Counted from the stretch's first letter, positions 12,213 through 23,795 are shown. The stretch: 64,000 nt of DNA from Dermanyssus gallinae (GCA_003439945.1 QVRM01005405.1:67001-131000); one strand, 5' to 3'. Numbers and translations are program-made. Notes: generated by a model from the sequence alone, not told the origin.

Positions 12213-13297
12213 GTTACGAGTACTACTGATGATGTTGTTGGTGTTGTTCTTAATTTTACTGATTTTGTTGTTCTTGTATTTTTATTGTTGTTTTTGTTGT
12301 GTTGTTATTGTTGCTATGATTTTTGTTGTCATACTGCGGCTCGTCGCATCTGGTTTGTGCTAGATTTGCTGGTGCTAATCATGATTTGGTCGATAACGCG
12401 ACTGTCGCCACAGTTCCACAGTTTGTTTTGATATCGATTCCTATTTCCTCCATATCTCTCTCCCTCTCTCTCGTAATTCGTTTATTTCTCTGACTTGATC
12501 CTTTTATTTCAGTGTGACTGGTCTTCTCCACACTTTCGGCTGCTCTATGCAGCTCTCCGGTTCTCTCTCTATTTCTCTCTATCTCTGTGTTTGTTTATCA
12601 ATCTATCTGCCAGACGGTGCCTATTTGTTCTAAGTCTCAGTTAGCCTTTGTGTCTGTCTCGCTATCCAAGTTCTGAGTCGATGACGCTGACCATTTTGAC
12701 GTCTGCTAGTCCCGATGGTAGCCAGTAAGTAGTTAGTGGGGTAGATAGTTGACTTAGTTAATCACCAAACTAACATCGGACATCGGCTACGGACAGCGAT
12801 CCGATGATGATGATAATGACGACTATGAAAAAGCTGCTACTGCTGCTGACAGATCGAGGGGAACGAGGAAGCACGGGAGGAGGAGTGGGGAGGCGAACAA
12901 GAATAACAAGGTCGACAATAACAACAACAACGAACAAATCAAGTCGAAAATTGATGAGTCGGATTTTCGTTACTTTGGTTACTACTGCTGCTGCTGCTGT
13001 TGCTGTTATTGTGGTTGTCGTTCAGTTTGATGCGTGCGTCTGTGTGCTACTCTGATGATCATTGTTGTTACTGTTGTTGCTGTTGTTGTTCTGGTTGTTG
13101 TTGTTGTTGTTGTTGTTGCTGACGTTGCTATCGCTTATGACCGTTGTGCCGTAATAAAGCTAGCAGCTGCTGAAGTTACGACAATCGTCATTGTTGTTGT
13201 AGTTGTTGTCGCCGTCGTTGTTGTTGTCGTCGCTGTCGGCGTTGTTGTTGTTAGCGGCGATGCTGTCAGTTTCCCTTGTTAGTATTATCAATAGCAA
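12211..13297. other. TTG-rich low-complexity DNA
   Basis: TTG-rich DNA (12230-12320), pyrimidine-rich DNA (12440-12600), short CAA patches (12910-12940), then (TTG)n at 13050-13125 and TTG/TCG at 13190-13250. The poly-Val and poly-Leu frames are repeat products. No gene recognised. Confidence 0.65.
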
Positions 13298-13322
13298 TTA
13301 TTATTATTATTATTATTATTAT
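13298..13322. repeat. (ATT)8 microsatellite
   Basis: Uninterrupted ATT repeat within TTG-rich DNA. Confidence 0.95.
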
Positions 13323-13445
13323 TCTTGTTGTTGTTGTCGTCGTCGCTAGGGTTGTGTCCGCTGGTGTTCTTCCTTTTCTTCTCGGTGATGTGGGATGTTT
13401 TTATTGAATATATCAGTGGTGTCTGATACTAGGCTGTATTAGCCG

Positions 13446-13480
<35 letters not shown>

Positions 13481-13490
13481 GCTGCTGCTG
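13446..13490. repeat. (TTG)12-(CTG)3 microsatellite
   Basis: A perfect TTG array passes into CTG units. It lies about 280 bp upstream of a (CAA)n array, so the two are complementary on one strand. Confidence 0.95.
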
Positions 13491-13773
13491 CAAACGTTAT
13501 TGTTATGATTGTTGTCGGTTGCTGGTGTTGTTGTTGTTGCTGCTGTTCATGTTGTCGTCTTCGTCGTTGTTGCTCGTGCTGCTGTTGCATCATCCTTATC
13601 AATATTGCTGTTCTACCTGCTGTCGTCGGTCTGGTCGTTTATTGTTTGTGATGTCCGAACGTACGTTTCGTTTGTGTGTGTGTGTGCGCGTGTATGCATG
13701 TCAGTGTGTGGTATTAATCGTTGCCAATGCTGATGTACTGATGCTGCTACCGCTACCGCCGAGTCCGCCGCCG

Positions 13774-13816
<43 letters not shown>

Positions 13817-13872
13817 CGACGACGACGACTACTACAACAACAACAACAACGACGACGACGACGACAACGACG
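13774..13872. repeat. (CAA)n-(ACG)n compound microsatellite, 99 nt
   Basis: Alternating CAA and ACG blocks make a trinucleotide array of about 99 nt. It encodes a poly-Thr run in one frame (part of a 129-codon chance frame) and poly-Leu on the other strand. Confidence 0.95.
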
Positions 13873-14080
13873 ATAATGTTATTGTTGTCGTTATGCTGCC
13901 ATTGTTAGCAGCATGCGCCTCGAATTGCTGCTTCGATGATTACAATTGTTGCCGGGCTTTTGGTGGTGGGTTGGTTTTCGCTGGTCACGACCACGTTCGA
14001 TTATGACAACCACCCCAACGATGAGGACGACGACGACGACGAAGACGTGATCTGCACTCGCGCTTCCCCCTCCCCCCCCC

Positions 14081-14082
<2 letters not shown>

Positions 14083-14122
<40 letters not shown>

Positions 14123-14215
14123 TTCTATCTCCACTTGCTTTCTCCTCTCTCTATCCCATTCTCTCTCTCTCTCTTTATATATATATATATATATATTTCA
14201 ATCTCCACTTATCGC
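14083..14215. repeat. duplicated (CT)n-(TA)n unit
   Basis: A block of (CT)n, (TA)n and then ATTTCTATCTCCACTT (about 14083-14136) is followed by a second block with the same order, ending ATTTCAATCTCCACTT (about 14160-14210). The shared unique 3' tail shows that the whole compound unit was duplicated. The two TA tracts did not arise independently. Confidence 0.85.
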
Positions 14216-14797
14216 TACATTTCTACCTTTCTCTCTTTGTCTCTTCTTTCGCTCTCGATCAGCTCGGCTACGATAAGTCGTCGATTGGCTGGCTCGATCG
14301 GTTTATCCATCCGTCCGTCTATCCACTCACTTCAATGGGCCAGCCAGGCAGAAGCTGGCGGCGAAGAGATCGAAGTCGAAGAGCGGCCGCGAGCCGGGTA
14401 TGGCGACGCGCGCTGGCTGAGTCGCCAGCTGAAGCGCTGAAGTAGCCAGCTTCAACAAGCTGTTGCTGTTGCTGCTGCTGCTGCGTCTCGTGGTCGGCCT
14501 GCGCGCGGCGCGTCGCGTCGCGGCCGCAGCGCATTTAATTGAATCTTTTTCGATTAACCAGAAATATTAATGAATTTTCATTTCATTTGATTTCTATTTG
14601 TTCTTACGTTTCGCCCGGCCCGGCCAGCCGTCCGCTCGCCCGCTCGCTTACTCTTCTTCGGTATCTTCGCGTTCCTTCGCGTGGTTCGTTTCGTTTCGAT
14701 TTGTTTGTTGGTTCGCTCAACGTTGTCGTTCTCTCGTCGTCGACAGCGTCGACCTCGTGGCTTCAGTTGCCGTGCGCCGAGCGTCACCGTTGCCTCT

Positions 14798-15013
14798 TGT
14801 ATGCGGATCGGTCGGCCGCATGTGGTCATGATGAACATGCTCATCAGGCTGATCATGGTCATCAGCCTGATCATGATGCTGAATGGCTCGGATCGTGCTG
14901 CCAACGTGAGGAGAGCAGCAAGCGAGAGCAAGCAGGCTCTGCTGATGAACATAGTTCGTCATAGTTGCAGCAAGCGTAGTGGTACAGCCAGCCAGCGGTA
15001 CTACGAATTGTAG
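14798..15013 (+). CDS. possible small secreted peptide
   Basis: The frame runs from an ATG at 14798 to TAG at 15011. A second start at 14828 gives a hydrophobic segment, MMNMLIRLIMVISLIMMLNG, with a small-residue RAA that could be a signal-peptidase site. A basic, Ser-rich tail follows. The segment partly coincides with a perfect 11-bp hairpin (14843-14871), so the hydrophobic codons may only reflect the inverted repeat of ATCAGGCTGAT. A GTGAGG at the end of the hydrophobic part could instead be a splice donor, making this a signal-peptide exon. No homology recognised. Confidence 0.15.
   Translation, partial: CMRIGRPHVVMMNMLIRLIMVISLIMMLNGSDRAANVRRAASESKQALLMNIVRHSCSKRSGTASQRYYEL
14843..14871. 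repeat. perfect hairpin, 11-bp stem
   Basis: ATCAGGCTGAT (14843-14853), a 7-nt loop CATGGTC, then the exact reverse complement ATCAGCCTGAT (14861-14871). Confidence 0.9.
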
Positions 15014-15940
15014 AATTGAAGAAGTACCACTAGAGAACTAGTAGTAATAGTTGTTGTTGTTGTTGTAGTAGTAGTGGTAGTAATAGTAGTTAAAATTCAA
15101 TCATTCATCACACATCAATCTAAAGTAGCTGTAGTTGTTGTTGCTGTTGTTGTTGCTGTTACTGATGGTAACGCACACCAGAACTGGCTGGCGAGTGTGC
15201 GTGCGAGAGAGCGGCTGGCTGTACAATCGTCCATAAAGTGCGGAATAATACTTCATAAAATAAAACTGAACAAACATGATTGTGCGATCAGCCGCTTCTG
15301 AGGTTCACGGTTGAGGTTCACGTCGGTGAGGGCGGCAGCTGCCGCCGCCAACGTAGGTCGTCGAAGATGATGGAGTCGTGCGGAGTGCGAATTCAAAATT
15401 CTAAGCGACCTAACTTAGTCAAATGCGCCCGCGCGTCCGGCCGCTTGCCCAGCCCGTTCTCGCCGTCATTCTCATCGTCATCATCGGTCTAAAGGAGGGC
15501 GACCTTTACGAACACAACGATGAACTCTATCTACAACGACCCACTACCACTAACCTTTTGACTCGAGACGACTTTCGACGCCTTAGTTTGCTTCTATTAC
15601 CACTACTACTACTGCTACTACTTCTACTACTACTATGACTGCTGTTGTTGCTGTTATGTGATTATTGTTGTTATTGTTGCTGTCGTTGTGACTGCTTCTT
15701 TGATCATCTAATGATATCCTACTAAAATGGCGTTCAGCAATCTAGTGGAAAACTCTAGCAGCACTACACAACAGTGACCGCCATAGCCGCGACGTCCGGT
15801 AAAATCGTAAAAAACAACCACGTACGTCGTTGGTTGGGCTAGTTAGTGAGTATCAAGCACAGTAGGTAAAGCTGTGTGTGATCTTAGCAGATACCACACC
15901 GACGGAGATGATGATGGTTCTCCTATTGCTGCTGCTGTAG

Positions 15941-16150
15941 TTTTTTTTTTTTAATTTCTGTAAGGCTAATAATGCCCGTGTACGGTTTTTTCATGTCATG
16001 GCTAATTTTTAATCCACTCCGGCATTTACCTTGTCTAAATTGGAAACCATGTAAACCAATTTAAGAGTGGCCGGTCTGGGTTTCGAGCCCAGTCCTCCCG
16101 AATGCAAGGCACAGACTTTGCCACTGAGCCATCTTGCTCAGTTTGCGGTG
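15941..16150 (-). mobile_element. tRNA-derived SINE, family B, with A-tail
   Basis: Read on the minus strand, the element starts near 16150 with a box A match (TGGCTCAGTGG) and then a box B-like GGCTCGAAACC. The latter sits in a good T-arm: stem CTGGG/CCCAG with a 7-nt loop. The acceptor ends do not pair, so it is not a functional tRNA. About 120 nt of unrelated body follow, and the element ends in A12 (T-run 15941-15952 on +). Head, body and A-tail in this order are the standard layout of a tRNA-derived SINE. No clear target duplication was found. It is unrelated to family A outside the promoter boxes. Confidence 0.75.
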
Positions 16151-17397
16151 GTATTTGTTGTTGTGTGTGTTGTTGTAGTTGTTGTTGTTGTCGCAGTTAT
16201 TTATAATATTAATTAAAGTTATCCTAATCGATGTTGTGCCTAATGCGGTCAGCATCAAGCCAAAACACCACCAGTAGCCAGGCTCGCAGTCCTCGTCCAC
16301 AGTCATTGCTATGGTTGTTGTTGGTGCTGCTGTTGTTGTATTTGGCTTTGCCTTTGCCGTCGTCGGAGGGGGGGGGTCAAATGAAGGACAACCAGCGGGG
16401 GATAGGAGGTGGGCGCAGGGTCGATTGATTAGTACAAGAAAAGAGGTAGATCTCGTCAAATAGGAAAGCAGGCTCGTACGTTTCACGCACACACGCTCAT
16501 ACGCTGCATATATCGCCGCATGCGTATGCACGATACATGTAGGTAGACAAAAAGATATATTGGAATAGGAAAGAAAAAGAGAGAAGAAGAAGAAAAAGAA
16601 AGAGCAGCAAGAAGATGAAGACGAACAAGACAGAGTAGAACCGGAGCAAAGTGAGGACGAAGAAAAGGAAGAGATCGGTGCAACGAATACAAAACAAATG
16701 CAGAAAACAGAAAAACAACGTGATTGTCGCCATCTCATCCCGGCCCGTCCCCCGCGTCGCATCACGCCACCGGCGTTTCTCATCAGCAGTGTCCAACAGT
16801 GGCAGAATAACTAGCAACTTCGTAACCAACATGAGCAACATCTTCAGCAACTTCTCATCGTTCTCGGGTTATCAACAGCAGCAGCAACAACAACCACCAC
16901 AGCACTAGTTACTAGTAGGATGATCAACATCATCATCATCATCACGGCCGTTGTCGTGATGTCGCTTCTTTGATAGTCTTCCCAGCAAATACTAACAAAA
17001 TCAGTATTAGTTAGTACGGTCAGCAACAACAACAAGAGCAAAGACAACGGATGAGCGACAACAACAGCAATGAACAGCAATAGACAGCAACAACATTGGC
17101 GACGAACAGAACCAGCAAAAAAAAAAAAACGCAACACAGTTACCATCAGTGTATTGTCGTCGTCATCATCATCATCATCATTATCAGCATCAGCGACATC
17201 ATCATCATCATATTCGTTAACATCATCATCATCATCATCGTCATCATGACAGCAAACTTAACAACGCGCAGCGAGAGAAACAGTAATAGAAAATCTCAAC
17301 AACCACTGTCTGTCTGCTGAGCTAGACAGTTAAGCAGTCATGGCGGCGGCGGCTGCAGCGTTGGTGGTGGTAGAGTATGAATCAGAATGTAACTGTA
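16151..17397. other. low-complexity DNA, no gene seen
   Basis: TTG units (16155-16195), AG-rich DNA (16560-16680), CAA/CAG units (16870-17100), an A-run (about 17117-17129) and CAT blocks (about 17160-17250). Frames are repeat-derived. Confidence 0.65.
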
Positions 17398-17540
17398 GTT
17401 GCTGTTGTTGTTGTTGTTGTTGTTGTTGCTGTTGTGTTGTTGTTGCTGTTGTTGTTATTATTATTATTATTATTGGTATTGTTGCTATTGCTACTGCTGC
17501 TGCTGCTGGTTCAGTAGTAGTCGTAGTAGTAGTAGTAGTG
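17398..17540. repeat. (TTG)-(ATT)-(CTG)-(GTA) compound microsatellite
   Basis: Four different trinucleotide arrays follow each other in about 140 nt. A (CAA)n array at 17706-17788 is the complement of the first block. Confidence 0.95.
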
Positions 17541-17705
17541 AGAAACATTGTGGCACACCGTAAACGAGCAATAGTGACATCAGCAACCTGCCAGAGCGAG
17601 AGCAAAACGCAGATGGACGTTCTCTTCTCCCCCTACCCGCCACCCCTTCTCGCATTTGCCGCGCGCTGTTCGGAAGAGAGGCAAGGCAGACGATAGCAGT
17701 CCCCA

Positions 17706-17788
17706 CAACAACAACAACAACAACAACAACAATATCAACAGCAACAACAATATCAACAGCAACAACAACAACAGCAACAGCAACAACG
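17706..17788. repeat. (CAA)n array with 21-nt sub-repeat
   Basis: CAA units are broken by two copies of AATATCAACAGCAACAAC, about 21 nt apart, showing local duplication within the array. Confidence 0.9.
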
Positions 17789-18056
17789 ATATGAAGTATA
17801 AATCAAAGCTACTTAAAATGTAACATGTTACATTAAAGCAGGCGGTAGCGGCGGCGGCAAACGAATTCAACTGACGCTGCTGCGGCTGCTGCTGCTGGAG
17901 ACGCTCGAGTGAAACGACCACGTGTCTACCCCCAACCTGTCTACTAACCTACGGGTTGAAATAGAGACACACACACACACACACATGCATGTATGAGCAG
18001 AGATCAATCGAGAGAAAGAGAAATGGACACACTTTATACATGTATATATACATATG

Positions 18057-18061
<5 letters not shown>

Positions 18062-18104
<43 letters not shown>
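18062..18104. repeat. (TA)21 microsatellite
   Basis: Uninterrupted TA array, flanked by (CA)n at about 17966-17984 and imperfect TATACA units to about 18140. Confidence 0.95.
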
Positions 18105-18111
<7 letters not shown>

Positions 18112-18140
18112 GTTTATATATATACATATATATATACACG

Positions 18141-19540
18141 GAGAGACGACGACGATGCCGCGTATATGTACAGCTACGCACTTCAGACGTAGATGAGACG
18201 TAGAGAGATTCATCATTCGCGCGGTGGGACACTAGCCGGTCCCCCACCCCACCGGCCCAGTCAACCCGCCAGGCCTGCCTGGCTGGTTGGCTAGCGGTGC
18301 CCCGGTTGGTGCCCCGGGCTCGGATCGGATCGGACGGTTCTCCCCCGGCGGCGGCGACCCCCAGCCACCCCTACCTCTCCAAGCCCCCCGCCCGGAGACT
18401 CCCCCCTGTCCACCTCTCTCCGGCGTCTCCCGTGTCGAGCGGGAGACGCTACGCCACGGGGTGGAACGGAGAGAAGAAACCGTCAGCAGCAGCGACAGCA
18501 GCAATCGAGCTGCTGCCTAAGCAGCTGATGGCTCTATTACATTTTTCGATGGATTCGCGATTTTCTTACCGTCGAAGTGAAGGTGAACAAGAAGACGACG
18601 ACGACGATGGAGAAGCAGAAAACGATGACGACGAAGCGGATGAAGGAAAAGCAAATGTACAACATCATAACGCAGCAGTGTCTGTGACGGGAGCAACAGC
18701 AGCAGGAGGGGCAGCAGCAAAACAAAACGGCAGGAGGAAGGGAGATGATACATGAACACATCGAGAAGACACCGAGACACGCTGAGAGAGCGGGCGGAGA
18801 GAATCAGACAGACGCAGGCAAGCGCCAGGCAGAGGAGAGATTGAATGAATACTCGAGCGAGAATGCGAACACGACCAAGATGGACGGAGGAACCAACGAA
18901 GCTAAAAAAATCTCCTCAAATTTTAAAGCAAACAAAAGCAATAAGATAAACAACATCATCAACCATTATTATCATTAGCATCATCATCATCATCGCCATC
19001 ATCGTCGTCGTCGTCATCATCAGTATCATTAGCATTCGCAGCATCCAAATCAAAGGCAACCTGTGGCGACAGCAATAACGGCAACAACAACAACAACAGC
19101 AACAACAGCAAACGTAGTCGTAACAATAATAACGTCACCGACAGGCAAGGCAATAATGACATCTATGACAACAGCAACAAACATTAAAAATAACATATGC
19201 TTTTACTACTATTACATATGCTATTAACTACTACTACTATAAATACAGATATCAACAGACACTTGCCTCCTGGCCGCCTCTGCGATTGTGATCAATCGGG
19301 TATACATACGTACGTATATAGCCCCCGATGGTGTCGGGAGCTTTGTGTTATTGTGTAAACACAGCAAGCTAGCCAGAAAGTCGGACGACAATCATCCACC
19401 CACGTCAATTTCTAGTCAAGCTAGAGCAACAATTGATAACGACGGGGTCGACGCTGAACCCGCTTTTCCCTGCGCACCGATATCCCGCTGTACTATCAAT
19501 GTTCGAAAACAGCGCACACCATACGCAGGCGTTCGTTGAC
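18141..19540. other. GC-rich then trinucleotide-rich DNA
   Basis: GC-rich Pro/Gly-coding DNA (18230-18460), GAC/GAA-rich DNA (18590-18650), CAT/CGT units (18960-19020) and CAA units (19080-19110). No gene recognised. Confidence 0.55.
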
Positions 19541-19547
19541 TAGCCAA

Positions 19548-19577
19548 ACGATTTGCCTACTCGTGTAGGCAAATCGT
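19548..19577. repeat. perfect hairpin, 13-bp stem, 4-nt loop
   Basis: ACGATTTGCCTAC (19548-19560), loop TCGT, then the exact reverse complement (19565-19577). A partial third copy of the arm (GGCAATCGTGTAGGC) follows directly, so the motif has been duplicated as well as inverted. Confidence 0.9.
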
Positions 19578-19738
19578 ACAGGCAATCGTGTAGGCTCCTA
19601 TCTTGTCTACATCTTCTCCACTCTCCGCCGACCTGCTGCTCGAGACATTGTGTGTAGTCTTTGTCTGTCTTTAGATTATAGTACCATTCGATATGATTTG
19701 TATGTACGTATATGTGTACAGATATGTATGCATATATA

Positions 19739-19742
<4 letters not shown>

Positions 19743-19815
<73 letters not shown>
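19743..19815. repeat. two adjacent (TA)n arrays
   Basis: TA arrays at 19743-19783 and 19788-19815 are split by a short GTC interruption. Confidence 0.95.
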
Positions 19816-19817
<2 letters not shown>

Positions 19818-20794
19818 CTGGTCGTCCTTAATCGTCGACACTGGTGGAACGGTTAAGACAAACAGCTCGTGTCTAAAGTGGATGCGACTTGACCGTGTCG
19901 ACGAGCCGAGATGATGATGCAGATGATATAGTCGCCGAATGCCGTCTCTAGGCCGAAATCTGTGACGCGACCATGGCGGACCATCGCCGGGCATCGTCGA
20001 AGTGCGGGCCGCGAAAAACATATCGCGAGCTAATATTTGTTTCATCGGTGATTGTCGTCAGCGTCGTCGTCGCCGTTGCTCGGCTGGGGATTCTTTGCCA
20101 TGTCGACTCCACGACGACGCCGACAACGACAACGGGGGGATGGCGGCTGGGGTCCGCTGGCTCCCGAATTGAGTCCTGAACAAAGAAAGGAGAAAGCTCC
20201 ATTCCACATAGTTTCATTCGTCGGTCACCGGCGGTTCGCCGCTCAAAGTGACCGAGTCAGCGACGGTCGCGCGACGACCAAGCTAGGTGGTGACCTTCTT
20301 CGTGTTCGTATCAAGGGCGATCTCTCGTCGGACCAAAAGGGATTCTCGATCCAACCGACCAGAGGACCTATTGGACGGCCGGCCGGCGGTAACGCAGGCA
20401 TCTACCAGCGGGCTAGAGGGCTGGTGTTGTTTCGCTAACTCAGCCGCTTCTGCAGCCGCATCTCGAGAAGACGGAGCTATTGTAGATGTGGCACTGAGGA
20501 AGGAATCCGTTTCTTCCACCCGGCCGAACTGCGCGTTCCGCCGCGTGGCTCCGACGACAACGGCGACGACGATTAAACAGCCGACATAACGACAATTTCC
20601 AGTTCATCGACGTGTACAACACACTCACAGTCACACCCTCCCTGTACTTCTTGCTTGCCCGCGTCAACTAAACGCCGATGAACTCCAGGTAGAACAACAG
20701 CAGCAGCAGCAGCGATAACCACCACTATAGGTAGTTGGCCGTTCCTAGTTTAACCAGTCGGACAGTCATATTTTTACGTTTGATTCTGGTATAT

Positions 20795-20802
<8 letters not shown>
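19816..20802. other. unique GC-rich sequence
   Basis: This part has few simple repeats. Overlapping open frames exist on both strands (for example 20052-20438 + and 20283-20519 -). Frames on both strands over the same bases argue for GC-rich chance openness rather than a gene. No domain recognised. Confidence 0.5.
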
Positions 20803-20840
<38 letters not shown>

Positions 20841-20871
20841 GTCTGGAATATTTGATACTAGAACTGGAGTA

Positions 20872-20910
<39 letters not shown>
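20803..20910. repeat. paired (TA)n arrays
   Basis: (TA)n at about 20803-20837 and 20875-20910 flank a 37-nt unique spacer. Confidence 0.95.
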
Positions 20911-20914
<4 letters not shown>

Positions 20915-21373
20915 ATGTTTAGTATCGACTCTCGTAAAGCTGCACGTGAGTTGTTACTGCTGTCTCTGATGGTGGACATATCGGAAAAGGAGGAGATGAG
21001 AAAAAGATTCTTAAGATGCGCAAAGGGAGAACATAGACAGCTTTGAAATGACAAAACGATACGGCCAGAAATCTATTCCAGCAACGCTAGAAAGAGAAGA
21101 CGAAGAAGAAGACATTGGCGCGTCAACAAGCGGACGCGCGGAGACACTGGCGCCCCCGATTTCTCCAGAATAGGAAATCCATACCGCGGACTCTATCCAT
21201 CCATCGTTGTAATCATTATTGTTATTACTATCAGCAGCATAATCATCATCGTCGTTGTCGTCGCCGTCACCCCGCTAACACGTTCCGACCGCCAACATCA
21301 GGCCGGAGAAGTTTCCTCGCGCAGGGGGTCAAGTTAATGTTGACCACAGTGTGAGCAACGAACGAATGCGACC

Positions 21374-21375
<2 letters not shown>

Positions 21376-21413
<38 letters not shown>
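21376..21413. repeat. (AT)n-(TG)n microsatellite
   Basis: AT array of about 38 nt passing into TG units. The same AT-to-TG junction recurs at 21982-22020. Confidence 0.95.
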
Positions 21414-21415
<2 letters not shown>

Positions 21416-21978
21416 GTGTGTGTGTGCGTATCCGAGTATCCGATGAGGAGAAACGGACGCCAAGAGACGCCAGGACAGGGCTGGTGATCATCGAGCATTT
21501 TTCTTGAAACCGAAATGAAAGAAGAGCAAGCAACTCACTCACGGCTTTCTTTCAGTTCGTGGCCGCCGATCGCTGACCGAGCCGTCGGTCGCATGATACA
21601 GCATAAGCGATTTTGCGGGTTCTGCGGGTTGGCGGAAATCTATCTATAGCGAAAACCACAATTACTGCCGGCGAAATTTGCCAGTGATACGGAACTAGAC
21701 ATATACACGTATGCACCTTCGAGTGCGTGTATCTACATATATACACCCATAGTTAATCATTTTTGAGAAAAGCTTTTAAGCTTATGTATAGTAATAAGAA
21801 ATATATTAATCGACGTATGTATATATATATAGATATATATACGTAATCTTCAGTGTTAATACTAGAGTACACTAGATACAATAACCATATTACCGTATAA
21901 CTGAAACAAATTATCGCCCTCAAATTCGTATATGTTTATATGCCACCTACGTATGAACTCCTCTAACAATATTCTTGT

Positions 21979-22021
<43 letters not shown>

Positions 22022-22560
22022 TCCATAAATAATTGTATTGATTGCATTCAAGCATGTCAGGATTGTCGATGTTTGATATACATTTGACATCAACGGGGAG
22101 AACGAATAGAGACAGCGTTGCAGGAGGGGAAAACGGCGGCTAGTAAGATTGCAGAGGGAATGAAGGGGAATCTCTATGCCGTCGAGTGAGCGATGAGCTC
22201 TGGTACGTTCTGGTCGCCAGGGCTTCTATCGGGGTATTATTTATTTACGTGCTTATTAACGTACGAACGCACGCTATTGGTAGTCGGCGGCGCCTGGTTG
22301 CATCGCGGCTTTCGGCAAATCGTCAGCGAATCGTCATGCCACTACAATGGTAGCCAGTAAAGGTGGAGGGTGGGCTGGCTAGGGGGGCAGAAACGCCGAA
22401 GGGATTCGATGGTTGCGCGGATCAGTTACGCGTCTGACCGGCGCGCGAAACGAACGGTGGTTCAATTCGGTTCGCTCCGCCGAACCGAACAAAAGGACGA
22501 GATACGAAATGATTGTTAATTTCTTCAGCGAATCACCTTCACACCGCACCACACCGCCTC
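21414..22560. other. AT-rich then unique DNA
   Basis: TA tracts at about 21820-21840 and 21982-22010 lie within AT-rich DNA. Unique sequence follows from 22040. Nothing recognised. Confidence 0.5.
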
Positions 22561-22589
22561 AATTGGCTCGCGGTAGTTGCGGCGTTTAC

Positions 22590-22955
22590 GGCTGCTGCGT
22601 CTTGACTTCTGCTGTTTCTGCTGTTGCTGTTGCGGCTTTGGCTGTTGTTGTTGCTGCTATTGCTGTTGTTGTTGATTTTGCTCTTCCGTGCGCGCTTTTC
22701 TTGTTCGAAGGACTCGTAACCTCTTCCCTCTGTTTCCGCGCCGTTCCTGGCCCGTCACTTCGTTTGGCGCCATTGGTGAACTTGACGCTGCCGTTGCCGA
22801 CGCTGATATAAGACGACAGCGACGACACCAACAACAACAACAACAACAACGACAATAGCAACAACAACAACAGTAACAGGGGGGCGAATGCAACAGCAAT
22901 TATAACAACAACAACAACAACAACTACAACAACAACAGCAACAACAACAAAGACA
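22590..22955. repeat. (TTG/CTG)n facing (CAA)n
   Basis: TTG/GCT units at about 22605-22680 are followed by CAA units at about 22828-22955. The two blocks are mutually complementary on one strand. Leu-, Val- and Ala-rich frames on both strands come from them. Confidence 0.9.
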
Positions 22956-23795
22956 ATGGCAACGGAGGCTATGGATGCAGCTACAACGTCTACGACGGGG
23001 GATGATAAAGACAGCAGCCGGGGCAGGCCGACGATGCTGCAAGCTAAACCCATCATCCAATCGAGAGGGGGCAACTCGACACAGCGCGCTCGGCCATCGC
23101 CTACCCATTCCAAAGGGTGATGGCACTGTTTCGTCGGCCGGCGATGAGGCGTCGCGGCTAAAGCACACGGCGTTGTGGTGGAGGCGGTGCTGGAGATGGC
23201 GGTGCTGGAGGTTGCGCGCGACCGCAGAGCGAGCAGGGGTCCACTGGCGGTCGGTCGCGTTTAGCGGTAGCAGTTACAGGAGGATAGACGTGGTTAGATA
23301 GATACAGTCGCCGGAGACCACCTCAGCTCAAAGGCGCATACTTGCAGCGTGTCCTCCCTTTTGCTCTCTCTCTGTCTCCCTCCGCCCCCTCTCCCTCTCG
23401 TCTAGGCTAGTAGGTCTCTTGCTACCTCTGGTACCCCTCTTCTCTGGTCTATCTCTCTCTCCTGCCCTCTCTGCTTCTATTTCTCTCTCTCTCTCTCTCG
23501 CCCTCCATTTCCACCTCTAAATCACCACCATCGTCAAGGTTACTGCTGTTTCTGCTGAGGTTGCTGCTGCTGCTGGTGCTGCTGTTGTTGTACTTGTTAT
23601 TGTTGTTGCTCGTGACTTTAGCTTTTTTTATGAACAAAACAATATTGTTCTTTCCTGGCTTCTAGAGTGTTGCTCGCCCTGTCTGGCGCGCTTTCTCCAC
23701 ATTCCCCTTTCGGCAGCATCAGTTCACCTTCACAAGCTGAGCGGTCTTGGTTCCATCGTTGTAGTCATGTCAGCGTTTCGTTGTTGTTGTTTTGT
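22956..23795. other. unique then CT-rich DNA
   Basis: Unique sequence to about 23340, then CT-rich DNA (23360-23515) and GCT/TTG units (23560-23610). No gene recognised. Confidence 0.5.

Larger units (their letters stand above)
14216..15940. other. mixed unique and trinucleotide DNA
   Basis: Includes a TGC run (14462-14482), GC-rich unique DNA (14290-14930), GTT/GTA units (15045-15095) and CTA units (about 15594-15637). Apart from the candidate frame at 14798-15013, nothing is recognised. Confidence 0.5.

Noticed and set aside
13519..13908. 129-codon frame with a long Thr run
   Set aside because: The Thr run is the 99-nt CAA/ACG microsatellite, and the rest is Val/Leu from TTG repeats.
16061..16150. 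tRNA gene on the minus strand
   Set aside because: Promoter boxes and T-arm are good, but acceptor ends do not pair and an unrelated body with an A-tail follows, so it is called a SINE.
20052..20519. overlapping frames of 128 (+) and 78 (-) codons
   Set aside because: Both strands are open over GC-rich DNA and neither has a start, splice or domain signal that favours it.
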